NCBI GenBank assembly: GCA_024707325.1
Contig: JANPZY010000001.1
Location: forward strand, 930,001 to 994,000
Length of the DNA stretch: 64,000 nt
Direction: 5' to 3'
Origin: Opitutus sp.
Lineage (GTDB): Bacteria; Verrucomicrobiota; Verrucomicrobiia; Opitutales; Opitutaceae
Part shown: piece after piece, positions 1-8,567 of the stretch
Numbering within the stretch: the first letter of the stretch is position 1
Layout: every line of letters begins with the position of its first letter
Position numbers and translations under genes: made by a program
Notes under the pieces: generated by a model
Seen by the model: only the letters and a program-made list of their open reading frames with translations
Database searches by the model: none
What the model was told of the DNA's origin: nothing

Positions 1-1255
1 AGTCGAGCGCGGCGTTAACGGCGCGGATTTTCACCGCGGATCGCGGACCAGGATAACTGAGTTTGCGCGACCACACGCCGTGCGGCGCGTGGAGGGCGAT
101 AAAGATGGTGCCGATGGGATTGCCGCCAGGACCGAGGGTTTCACCGGCGAAGCCGGTGACGGCGAGACCGTAGTCGGAGCCGAGCGCTTCGGCGACGCCG
201 GTCGCCATCGCAACAGCGCACTCGGCGCTGGCCGCGCCGTGCTGGAGCAGCAAGCACTCGGGTATATCCAAAAGTTGCATACGCGCGTCATTGCTGCAGC
301 AGACCACGCCGCCGGCGAAAAACTTGCAGGCGCCGCCGAGCTCGGTGAACGCGTTGGCCAAAAGTCCGCCGGTGGCCGTCTCCGCGACGGCGAGGCGGCG
401 CTCCTGCACGCGGAGCAGATCGCTGGTGAGGCGAGCGAGCGAGTCGTGTCCGTAAGTCGTGAAATCCTCCCCGATCACGCGCGAACACTCGCGGGCAATG
501 CCTTCGATTTCCGCAACCGAGAGGCGTCCCGAAGGCGAGCTGAGGCGGCAGTCGACCATGCCTTCGTGCGCGCAAAAGGCGACGCTGAGTCCTTCGGCGT
601 GGCGGTCGAGGACGGGCTGCAATTTCAACTCGAGTGCGGATTCGCCGATCCCGGCGGTGCGGATCTGCACGTAAGCTTCGCGGTCGAGCAGAAGGCCGCG
701 CGCCTCAAGTCGCGGGAGCACTTGCTCGATGAACATCGGCTGCAGTTCGTTGGGCGGACCGGGCAGCATGCAGAGCACGCGGCCGTCGCGTTCGAACCAG
801 AGGCCGGGCGCGGTGCCGTTGGCGTTGGTCAGCACTTCGCCGTCGGCGAAGCGGTAGGCCTGCTTGAGATTGTTGGGACCCATGCGCCGGCCGAAAGCCG
901 CGAAGCGATTGGCGATCGCCTGCTCGATGGCGGTATCGAAAACGAGTTGTTGCTTCAACACCGTGGCGATCGCTTCGCGCGTGCGGTCATCGCACGTGGG
1001 TCCGAGACCGCCCGTGGTGATGATCACGTGGGAGCGCGCCCAGGCCTGCTCGAACTCAGCGGCGATCTGCGTGGCCTCGTCTGCAACGGTGGAGTTGCGG
1101 GAAAGCTGCACGCCGCGGCGGCCGAGCTGTTGACCGATGAACGCAAGATGCGTGTTGGTCGTGAGGCCCAGGAGTAATTCATCGCCGAGCGTGAGAAGTT
1201 CGTAACGAACCTGATTCACGGGAGAGCGAGCGTGCTGGACCTGAGGAGAAACCAT
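1..1255 (-). CDS. cinA: CinA-like protein: MoCF-type N-domain plus NMN amidohydrolase C-domain (3' end cut by window)
   Basis: The frame is open from an ATG at 1255 to the window edge, about 418 codons without a stop. The N-terminal half has the competence/damage-inducible MoCF fold (LLTLGDELLLG, TTGGLGPTCDDRTREA, MLPGPPNELQPMF). The C-terminal half is the PncC-type nicotinamide-nucleotide amidohydrolase domain (AETATGG, VTGFAGETLGPGG, PIGTIF). The family hydrolyses NMN to NaMN in the pyridine nucleotide cycle, with a COG1058 pyrophosphatase-type domain in front. The usual AESCTGG motif reads AETATGG here, so the Ser and Cys of that motif are both replaced. It is divergent from uvrC with only 36 bp between the start codons, so the promoters must overlap. 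The C-terminus is missing because of the window edge. Confidence 0.9.
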   Translation of the reverse strand, partial: MVSPQVQHARSPVNQVRYELLTLGDELLLGLTTNTHLAFIGQQLGRRGVQLSRNSTVADEATQIAAEFEQAWARSHVIITTGGLGPTCDDRTREAIATVLKQQLVFDTAIEQAIANRFAAFGRRMGPNNLKQAYRFADGEVLTNANGTAPGLWFERDGRVLCMLPGPPNELQPMFIEQVLPRLEARGLLLDREAYVQIRTAGIGESALELKLQPVLDRHAEGLSVAFCAHEGMVDCRLSSPSGRLSVAEIEGIARECSRVIGEDFTTYGHDSLARLTSDLLRVQERRLAVAETATGGLLANAFTELGGACKFFAGGVVCCSNDARMQLLDIPECLLLQHGAASAECAVAMATGVAEALGSDYGLAVTGFAGETLGPGGNPIGTIFIALHAPHGVWSRKLSYPGPRSAVKIRAVNAALD

Positions 1256-1291
1256 ACTTGCGGGAGGCGAGAATAGGCGGAATCTGGGAAA

Positions 1292-2866
1292 ATGCCAGCC
1301 ACCGACCCAGTGAACCTGAAGGAGAAGGTCCGGCATCTGCCTGATCGGCCGGGGGTGTATTTAATGAAGGATCGGCTCGGGCGAATCATCTATGTCGGTA
1401 AGGCCAAGAGCTTAAAAAAACGTGTCAGCTCGTATTTCCAAGCCGGTCGTGCGCGCACGATCATGCAGCCAAAAATTCGCGCGCTGATTTCGCTCATCGA
1501 GGATTTCGAGACGATCGAGGTGAAGTCGGAGCCGGAAGCGCTGCTGCTCGAGGGCAAGCTGATCAAGCAGTGGCGGCCGCGCTACAACACCGATTTTACC
1601 GACGACAAACGCTTCCTGCTCGTGCGCGTGGATCTCGCGGAAGAGCTGCCGCGCTTCCGACTCACGCGCATCAAGAAAGACGATCGCTCGCGCTACTTCG
1701 GGCCGTTTGCGCACAGCGGATTGCTGCGCAAGACGCTGGCGCAGATGCGGCGGCAGTTCGGCATTCTGCTCGGCGACGGCACGCCGGAGCGACTGCCCGA
1801 CGGCACGTGGCGACTCTACGACGACGTGCGGCAGGAAATCTACGGTGCGGCGACAGTCGTGCGCACGGAGGACTATCGCCGGCGCGTCGAGGAAGCGTGC
1901 GCCTTTCTCGAAGGGAAATCGCGCGAGTGGCTGGAGACGCTCCGCAACGAAATGGCCGCGGCGGCCGCGCGACAGGAGTTCGAGAAAGCCGCGGAGCTGC
2001 GCGACGTGGTGTTTGCGCTCGAGAAAACGCTGGCGAAAACGCGCCGCTTCGAGCGCATCGATCCCACGCGACCCGAGGGCGACGAGGAAGCGCTGCGCAT
2101 GCTGCAGGAGGCGCTGGCGCTGTCGGCCCCGCCGCGAAAAATGGAGTGCTTCGACATCTCGCACATCTCGGGCACATTCGTCGTGGCTTCGATGGTGCAC
2201 TTCGCCAACGGCCGGCCGGACAAGAACGAATACCGTCGCTTCTCGATCAAGAGCTTCATCGGCAACGATGATTTTCGCGCGATGGAGGAAGTCGTGGGAC
2301 GCCGCTATCGTCGACTCGCGGAGGAAGGGCGTGCGTTTCCCGACTTGATCGTGATCGACGGCGGACGCGGCCAGATCGGCGCGGCGCTGAAAGCGTTTGT
2401 GGCGATCGGCGTGCATCCGCCGGCGCTCATCGGTCTCGCGAAGAAACATGAGACGATCATTTTCCCCGACGCGCGCGCCCCGCTGAATCTCCCGCTGAAT
2501 CACCCCGGGCTCAATCTGCTGCAGCGCTTGCGCGACGAGGCGCACCGTTTCGCCAACACCTACAATGCGAACCTGCGCTCGCGCAAAATTCGCGAGAGCG
2601 TGCTCGATGATTTTCCGGGACTCGGCGAGAAGCGGCGCGCGACGCTGCTCGGACATTTCGGCAGCATCGACCGGCTGCGCGCGGCGAGCGTCGAGGAGAT
2701 CGCCGAGGTCGACGGCTTCGGTCCGCGCATGGCGGCGGAGTTGCATCGCTTTCTGCATCCTCCGCTGCCCGCTCCGACCGACACGAAAACGGAAACGACC
2801 GAGCTGGACGTGGAGACCGGCATGCCGCGCGTGCCACACGACGCCGCGGGCGAGACGACGAACTGA
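1292..2866 (+). CDS. uvrC: Excinuclease ABC subunit C, lacking the Cys cluster
   Basis: This 524-residue protein is the dual-incision nuclease of nucleotide excision repair. It has the N-terminal GIY-YIG nuclease (GVYLM, YVGKAKSLKKRV, then the Glu of ALLLEGKLIKQWRPRYN), a UVR helix pair (EFEKAAELRD), the RNase H-like endonuclease core (MECFDISHISG, GNDDFRAM, LIVIDGGRGQ, RDEAHRFA) and C-terminal helix-hairpin-helix repeats (FPGLGEKRRATLL, VDGFGPRMA). It is shorter than the roughly 600-residue norm. The segment that normally carries four spaced cysteines after QMRR has none, and the whole protein contains only two Cys. ATG at 1292 gives the usual N-terminus. cinA lies divergently upstream. Confidence 0.95.
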   Translation: MPATDPVNLKEKVRHLPDRPGVYLMKDRLGRIIYVGKAKSLKKRVSSYFQAGRARTIMQPKIRALISLIEDFETIEVKSEPEALLLEGKLIKQWRPRYNTDFTDDKRFLLVRVDLAEELPRFRLTRIKKDDRSRYFGPFAHSGLLRKTLAQMRRQFGILLGDGTPERLPDGTWRLYDDVRQEIYGAATVVRTEDYRRRVEEACAFLEGKSREWLETLRNEMAAAAARQEFEKAAELRDVVFALEKTLAKTRRFERIDPTRPEGDEEALRMLQEALALSAPPRKMECFDISHISGTFVVASMVHFANGRPDKNEYRRFSIKSFIGNDDFRAMEEVVGRRYRRLAEEGRAFPDLIVIDGGRGQIGAALKAFVAIGVHPPALIGLAKKHETIIFPDARAPLNLPLNHPGLNLLQRLRDEAHRFANTYNANLRSRKIRESVLDDFPGLGEKRRATLLGHFGSIDRLRAASVEEIAEVDGFGPRMAAELHRFLHPPLPAPTDTKTETTELDVETGMPRVPHDAAGETTN

Positions 2867-2918
2867 CGCGCCGGTTTCCGCTGGGAAAAACACCCCGACC
2901 GCGCATCGTGCTGCCAGC

Positions 2919-4442
2919 ATGAGTGTGCGACTCCCCCTGCTCGCCGCCGTTTTTTCCGTCGTCATGTCTTCCGCCTCCCTGGCCGAAGTGACGCTCGCGT
3001 CACCGTTCACCGATCGCGCGATTTTGCAGCGCGAGAAACCTGTCCCCGTGTGGGGCCGCGCGGCACCGCGCGAAAAAATCACGGTGCAGTTTCGCGACCA
3101 GACGAACGAAGTCGTCGCCGGCGCCGATGGCCGCTGGCGCGTATGGCTGAAGCCGCTCGCGGCGAGCACGGAACCGGCCGAATTGATCGTGAGCGGCAAA
3201 AGCAACCGCCTCACCGTGCGCGAGGTGCTGGTGGGCGAAGTGTGGCTCGCGTCGGGGCAGTCCAACATGGAGTGGCCGGTGAACATGGCGCGCGACGCCG
3301 AGAAGGAAGTGGCCGCAGCGAACTTCGCGTTGATTCGCGAGCTGAAGATCGAGCACGCGGTGGCTTCGACGCCTGCGGACGAAACGAAAACCAGCGGCTG
3401 GCGCGCGGCGACGCCGGGCGAAGTCGGCGGATTTTCCGCAGTCGGTTATTTCTTCGCGCGCGACCTTCACCGAAAACTCGGTGTGCCGGTTGCGATTATC
3501 CACAGCTCGTGGGGCGGCACCGCGATCGAAGCATGGATGAGCGATGAAGCGCGCAACGCGACGCCGTTCTCGGCGGCGATTGCCGCGCGCTGGCAGCAGG
3601 CGAAAAGCGAGTGGCCGCCGAAGCGCGTCGCGCAGTATCCAGCGGATCTCGCGGCGTGGGAAGCGGCGGAGAACGAGGCGAAAGCGAAGGGCACGAAAAA
3701 TCCCCTGCCCTGGCCGCAGCCGCCCGCGACCGAAACATCGCCGCGCCGCCCCACCGGACTCTACAACGCGATGATCGCTCCGCTCGCGCCTTGGGCCGTG
3801 CGCGGCGTGTTGTGGTATCAGGGCGAGTCGAACATCGACTACACGCCGGAGTATCCGTCGCTCTTTGCCTCGCTGATTCGGAGCTGGCGCGAAGCCTGGG
3901 AGGAGCCGGAGCTGCCGTTTTATTTCGTGCAGATCCCGAACTACGGCGACGGCGAACCGCTCGGTCGCAAATGGGCGCGCCTGCGTGAAGCGCAGGCGAC
4001 GGCGCTTACGCTGCCGGCCACCGCGATGGCCGTGACGATCGACATCGGTGAGGCGGACAACATCCACCCGCTGAACAAGCAGGACGTCGGACGCCGGCTC
4101 GCCGCGATCGCGCGGGCTCAGATCTACGGACTTTCGGGCGATTGGTCGGGACCGATGTTTGCGCGCGCGACGCGCGAAGGCTCGGCGATGCGCGTGCACT
4201 TCACGCATGCGGGCACGGGCTTGGTGGCGCACGACAAGCCGGTGCAGGCGCTCGAACTCGCGGGCGCCGACAAGGTGTTTCACCCCGCGGTCGCACGCAT
4301 CGTGGGCGAGACGCTCGTGGTGACTTCGCCCGCGGTGAAGGAACCGGTCGCCGTGCGCTACGCGTGGAGCAATGCGCCTCGCGCCAATCTCTACAACGGC
4401 GCCGGCTTCCCCGCCGCGCCATTTCGCTCGGACGATTGGTAA
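2919..4442 (+). CDS. Secreted sialate O-acetylesterase-type (SASA) esterase
   Basis: The protein has 507 residues with a signal peptide (MSVRLPLLAAVFSVVMSSASLA), so it is probably periplasmic or exported. The SGNH/SASA signature is clear: the GQSNMEWP block holds the nucleophile Ser, HSSWGGTAIEAWMS and WYQGESNIDY form the core, and DNIHPLNKQDVGRRLA holds the Asp-x-x-His pair. Family members remove acetyl groups from sialic acids or from acetylated xylan and other glycans; which substrate applies here cannot be told. The ATG at 2919 was chosen over upstream in-frame codons because it begins the signal peptide. The gene follows uvrC by 52 bp on the same strand. It fits the glycan-degrading lifestyle suggested by the 24-40 kb region. 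Confidence 0.85.
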   Translation: MSVRLPLLAAVFSVVMSSASLAEVTLASPFTDRAILQREKPVPVWGRAAPREKITVQFRDQTNEVVAGADGRWRVWLKPLAASTEPAELIVSGKSNRLTVREVLVGEVWLASGQSNMEWPVNMARDAEKEVAAANFALIRELKIEHAVASTPADETKTSGWRAATPGEVGGFSAVGYFFARDLHRKLGVPVAIIHSSWGGTAIEAWMSDEARNATPFSAAIAARWQQAKSEWPPKRVAQYPADLAAWEAAENEAKAKGTKNPLPWPQPPATETSPRRPTGLYNAMIAPLAPWAVRGVLWYQGESNIDYTPEYPSLFASLIRSWREAWEEPELPFYFVQIPNYGDGEPLGRKWARLREAQATALTLPATAMAVTIDIGEADNIHPLNKQDVGRRLAAIARAQIYGLSGDWSGPMFARATREGSAMRVHFTHAGTGLVAHDKPVQALELAGADKVFHPAVARIVGETLVVTSPAVKEPVAVRYAWSNAPRANLYNGAGFPAAPFRSDDW

Positions 4443-4532
4443 GCGGCGAGGAAATCGCAAAGGTGCGAAGGCGAGCGAGAGCGCGCATCGGCCGTCGCGC
4501 GGCGCACAATCGATGTGTGCGCATTGATCGGC

Positions 4533-4566
4533 CCAAAAAAACAGGCGGACCCGTGTGGGTCCGCCT
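4533..4566 (-). terminator. Rho-independent terminator of the delta-60 repeat gene
   Basis: A 10-bp perfect stem (AGGCGGACCC / GGGTCCGCCT, 4543-4566) with a GTGT loop is followed, in the minus direction, by seven T. It lies about 35 bp beyond the stop of the minus-strand gene at 4601. Confidence 0.85.
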
Positions 4567-4600
4567 GGAAGTGTAAGAAGCGAGTCGCGTTGGCGCCCGA

Positions 4601-6952
4601 TCAGGGCACCTCGTAGATCTCAACGACCAAGCGGCCCTTGGTGGATTTGCCCGAGCGGCCCTGCACCGTGTAGACGCCGGGCTTCAGCTTGATGAGGATC
4701 GCGGTGTCGATGAGGCTCGAGCTGAGCTCGGAGGCGCCGACCTTCTTCGTGGCGGACGTGATCTTCGATTTGGACGCAGCGGGATAGCTCTTGCGCACGG
4801 TCTCGGGCTTTTCCCAATCGCGGTTCTTCGCGAGCAGCGTGCCCTTCTTGTTGTAAACGCCGAGCCACGGATCCTTGACGCCCTTGGAACCGAGCTTCGG
4901 TCCGAGGCCGCGAATCAGGAGCGTTTTGCTGCCGCTGCCCTTGATCTCGAAGCCGGCGACGACGGGCTTGCCGTTCGCAACGTAGTGGCTGCGCATCTTC
5001 TGCGTGGAGAGCTTTGAGGCATCCTTCGCAAAGGGCGACGTGACGGCGGTATCGTAAACTTCGAGAAGGACATTGCCCGACTTGTCGCTGCCGACGCCAG
5101 TGACGCGCAGGCGATAGCTGCCGGGCTTCAGCGTGACGAGGATCGCGGCATCCTTGCTGTTGTTGCTGAGAGCAGAGGCACCGACTTTTTGGAATACCTT
5201 GCGGAGTTCAGCGCTGCCGCCCCACGCGCGCTCGCTCGCGAGCAGCTTCGAACCGCGGGTCAGTTCCAGCTTCGGCTGCGGCAAGCGGTTGCTGACGCCG
5301 AGCGCTTTCAAACCAGGGCCGACCGCACGCAGCAGGACCGTCTGAGGCTTCTTGCCGGAAACCTTGAAGTAGAGATAAGCCGGGCGGCCCGAGCTGACGT
5401 AGGAGAGATTGCTCGTGCGGAGCAGGCGCGACGACTTGGTCGTGGCGACGCTGCCGGACTTCACGGTGATCTTCACGGTGCCCGTGCTTTTACCAGTCGA
5501 GTTGTAAACCGTCACCTTGACCTTGTAGGTGCCGGCCTTCGTCGCGGTGCCGGAGATGATGCCGGTGGCCGAGTCGATGGTGAGGCCCGGAGGCAGGCCC
5601 TTCGCGGTGTAACGCGTCGGGGAATCCGTCGCAGGCACGGCGTAGAGGAAATCCTTGCCGCGCTGCGCTTCCACCTTCGTGGCACCCGTCACGACCGGCA
5701 CCGGCGGCAGGTAGAACTGATGCTCGCTTAGATAGAGGCCGCTGCCGGTGCCCGCGCCCGCAGGCACGAACGCGCGCACGCGGTAAAGCAGGTTGGTCTT
5801 CGAGGGCAGCGCCAGACCGGTGAGCTGCCACTCGTTCGTGGAACCCACGCGCTTCGCCGTGCCGACGCTGGACCACTCGACGCCGCCGTCGGTGGACGTC
5901 TCAAACACCACCTGCGCGGGAGTGGGCATCGCGCCGCTGGGCGTCCAGCTCATGACCGTGCGGTTATTGTTCACCGCAAAGGTTTCACCGGCGACCGCAT
6001 CTCCGCTGAGGCGCGCGATGCCGTAGCGGGCCACGCTGCCGACCTTGGTGAACGCGCCGCCGATGTAGGTCTTTCCTTCGGGCGAGAGGAGGATCGTCGA
6101 AACCCGGCCGTTGGGCGACTGCTTGAAGGACTTGTCGAGCGAGCCGTTCGCCTTGAGGCGCGCCACGTATTTGCGCGTGGTCGAGCCGACCTTGGTGAAC
6201 GCGCCACCAATGAGGATCTTGCCGTCGGCCTGGACGACGATCGCGTCGACCTCGCCGTTGAGGGTGACGTTGAAGCTGCTGTCCTTGCTGCCGTTGGCGT
6301 TGAGGCGGCCGAACGTGGCCGATTTGCCGGAGCCGGCGGCATAGAGGATCTTGCCGTCGGGCTGCACCGCGAGGCGACGAACCGGGCCGCTCACGGTGGC
6401 GTTGAAGCCCGTGTCGGCGGTGCCGTCCGTCTTGAGCCGGGCGAGATACTTGCGGCTGGCGCCGCCGATCTTCGTGAAGCTGCCGCCGGCCAGGATCTTT
6501 CCGTCGGACTGGATGGCGAGCGCCGAAACGGTGTTGTTGGCGTCCGGGTTGAACTTCTTGTCGAGCGAACGCGTGCTCGTCATGCGCGCGATGCGGTTGC
6601 GCTTCGTTCCGTCCATCTTCGTGAACGAGCCCGCCACGACGATCTGATTGCTCGCAGAGAGCGCGAGCGCGCGGACTTCGCCGTTGGGATTCGGGAGGAA
6701 GCTGCTGTTCAGACCGCCGCTCGAGCTCAGGAGCGCGAAGTTGTTCACCGGCGCGCCTGCGATGTTGGAGAACGAGCCGCCGATCACGAGCGCAGCCACG
6801 GACTGCACGGCGCTGAAGGAACCACCCGCGAACACCACGCCGCCACTCGTGACAGCGACGGTGCTGACATTGTTGTCGAGATCGGGGTTGAACGCGGCAT
6901 CAACACGGCCGCTGCTGGCGTTCACTCGCGCGATGCGGTTGCGCACGATCAC
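4601..6952 (-). CDS. Delta-60 repeat surface protein, C-terminal segment (frameshifted continuation)
   Basis: This is the last third of a protein whose coding sequence starts at 10509; the frame here is restored if one base is removed from A4 at 6986-6989. It holds about eight more delta-60 repeats (pattern DGKILIGGAFTKVG...RKYVARLKANGSLDKSF). A putative Ig-like domain follows (LPPGLTIDSATGIISGTATKAGTYKV). Two tandem copies of a module of about 110 residues end the protein (TVLLRAVGPGLKALG...KDAAILVTLKPGSYRLRV and TLLIRGLGPKLG...DTAILIKLKPGVYTVQ). That paired C-terminal module is typical of large exported proteins of Opitutaceae; its exact role is unknown. The first ATG of this frame is internal and is not a real start. 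Confidence 0.8.
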   Translation of the reverse strand: MIVRNRIARVNASSGRVDAAFNPDLDNNVSTVAVTSGGVVFAGGSFSAVQSVAALVIGGSFSNIAGAPVNNFALLSSSGGLNSSFLPNPNGEVRALALSASNQIVVAGSFTKMDGTKRNRIARMTSTRSLDKKFNPDANNTVSALAIQSDGKILAGGSFTKIGGASRKYLARLKTDGTADTGFNATVSGPVRRLAVQPDGKILYAAGSGKSATFGRLNANGSKDSSFNVTLNGEVDAIVVQADGKILIGGAFTKVGSTTRKYVARLKANGSLDKSFKQSPNGRVSTILLSPEGKTYIGGAFTKVGSVARYGIARLSGDAVAGETFAVNNNRTVMSWTPSGAMPTPAQVVFETSTDGGVEWSSVGTAKRVGSTNEWQLTGLALPSKTNLLYRVRAFVPAGAGTGSGLYLSEHQFYLPPVPVVTGATKVEAQRGKDFLYAVPATDSPTRYTAKGLPPGLTIDSATGIISGTATKAGTYKVKVTVYNSTGKSTGTVKITVKSGSVATTKSSRLLRTSNLSYVSSGRPAYLYFKVSGKKPQTVLLRAVGPGLKALGVSNRLPQPKLELTRGSKLLASERAWGGSAELRKVFQKVGASALSNNSKDAAILVTLKPGSYRLRVTGVGSDKSGNVLLEVYDTAVTSPFAKDASKLSTQKMRSHYVANGKPVVAGFEIKGSGSKTLLIRGLGPKLGSKGVKDPWLGVYNKKGTLLAKNRDWEKPETVRKSYPAASKSKITSATKKVGASELSSSLIDTAILIKLKPGVYTVQGRSGKSTKGRLVVEIYEVP

Positions 6953-8567
6953 CGTGCTTTCGTCGTCCGCATAGCGCAGCGCCGGAAAACGCGCCGGCCA
7001 CGATGAGGCGATTGCTGCTGGCCTGCGCGAGCGCGAGCACCTGTCCGTTCGCGATGAGTTTGAAGCTGCTATTGAGCGAACCCGAGGCCTTGAGGCGCGC
7101 GATGAAGGGGTGGCGGGTCGAACCGATGCGCTGGAAGTTGCCGCCGACGATCACCTCGTCGTCGCCAATCGGGAGCACCGAGGTCACGGCGCCATCGATC
7201 TTGGGCTTGAAGGCCGTGTCGACCGAACCGTCGGCTTTGAGCCGGGCCAGGTAAGCCTGTTCGACCGTGTCCTCCGTCGAGTTGCGCTTGAACGCTCCGA
7301 AGCCGCCGCTGACCAGCACCTTGTCGCCCGAGGCGGCGAGGAGGTTGAGCACGAAGCCGTTGGGATTCGGGTTATAGTCCTCGTCGACCTTGCCGTCCTT
7401 GGTGAGCAGCGCGAGGTAGTTGCGCGCGGTCGAGGAGGATTCGCCGGAAGAAGTGACTCGGGTGAACGCACCGCCGATGAAGATCTGATCGTCGGCGTCG
7501 CCCTTCGGCAGGATCGCGTAAACGACATCGTTCGGCGTGGGATTGAAGTCGCTGTCGAGCGCACCCGACGCGCTGAGGCGTGCGAGGTAGGGACGATCCT
7601 TGCTGCTCCCTCCCTGGCTGGCCACTTTCTTGAACGCACCGCCCACGAGCAGCTTGCCGTCTTTTTGAATAGCGACGGTATACACCGCACCGTCGAACTG
7701 CGGCTCAAAAGTCGTATCGCGCGTGCCGTCTGCATTGTAGCGCGCGAGCGAAAGCGTGGTCTCGCCGTCGTTCACGGTGAAGCGGCCCGCGATGAGGATT
7801 TTTCCGTCAGCGAGCGGATAAACGCGGCTCACGGTGCCGGAAAGGCGATCGGCCGTGGAAGGCATGAACGCATCCAGGAGTGCACCGTTGGATTTGAATG
7901 CCGCCAAACCCGAGTGCTGCGTCGCGATCGGCGCGCTCGAGGGGAGCACCGCGAGACTGTGCACGGGACCGTTGGGCTGCGGATAGAAAATCCCGTCCGC
8001 CACACCGTCCGCATAGAAGCGCGCGAGGTTCTTCGAGTCGGCGCCGTTGAAATCGTCAAAACTGCCCGCGACCAGCACGCGACCGTCGCCTTGATGCGCG
8101 AGCGCATGCACGGTCGGCGGAGCCACGCCGCCGAGATCCGCGTTGAAAGCGGTGTCCAACTTGCCGTTTTCCGTGACGCGCGCGAGGCGGGAACGTTTGA
8201 CGGACGAGCTGGCGCCGGTGGGCTTGAGACTGGCGAACGTGCCGGCGATCAGGAGCTTGTTGTCGGACTGCTGAGCCAGCGCCATCACGAGATTACCCGA
8301 GCGGGAATCGAAACCGAGATTGAAGCCGCTGTCCGGCTCGCCATCGCTGCTCAAGCGCGCGACGTAGCGGCGACCGAGCGTCGAATCGGAGGACCCGTGC
8401 ACGCCCACGGTCGTGAAGGCGCCGCCGGCCACGATCTTGCCGTCCGCTTGCACCACCAAGGAGGCCACGCGTGCGTCGAAGCGGGCTTTGAAATCCTGGT
8501 CGATTTTGCCGTCGAAACTCATCCGCACGATATTTCCGCGCTCGTAGGTCGCTTCGCTGTCGCCCAC
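6900..8567 (-). CDS. Delta-60 repeat surface protein, middle segment (frameshifted)
   Basis: This middle part of the same protein is read in a third frame. Removing one A from A6 at 8574-8579 joins the upstream segment as LIVGGLFAQVGDSEATYERG. Removing one from A4 at 6986-6989 joins the downstream segment as VAGAFPALRYADDESTVIV. The content is delta-60 repeats throughout (RLKADGSVDTAFKPKIDGAVTSVLPIGDDEVIVGGNF and similar), each about 55 residues and likely a beta-propeller blade. It has no start or regulatory signals of its own. Read together, 10509-4601 gives a protein of about 1968 residues. Confidence 0.75.
   Translation of the reverse strand: MGDSEATYERGNIVRMSFDGKIDQDFKARFDARVASLVVQADGKIVAGGAFTTVGVHGSSDSTLGRRYVARLSSDGEPDSGFNLGFDSRSGNLVMALAQQSDNKLLIAGTFASLKPTGASSSVKRSRLARVTENGKLDTAFNADLGGVAPPTVHALAHQGDGRVLVAGSFDDFNGADSKNLARFYADGVADGIFYPQPNGPVHSLAVLPSSAPIATQHSGLAAFKSNGALLDAFMPSTADRLSGTVSRVYPLADGKILIAGRFTVNDGETTLSLARYNADGTRDTTFEPQFDGAVYTVAIQKDGKLLVGGAFKKVASQGGSSKDRPYLARLSASGALDSDFNPTPNDVVYAILPKGDADDQIFIGGAFTRVTSSGESSSTARNYLALLTKDGKVDEDYNPNPNGFVLNLLAASGDKVLVSGGFGAFKRNSTEDTVEQAYLARLKADGSVDTAFKPKIDGAVTSVLPIGDDEVIVGGNFQRIGSTRHPFIARLKASGSLNSSFKLIANGQVLALAQASSNRLIVAGAFSGAALCGRRKHGDRAQPHRASERQQRPC

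Noticed and set aside
80..1177. 365-codon plus-strand ORF
   Set aside because: The minus strand reads as CinA through the same bases; the plus frame is its mirror image.
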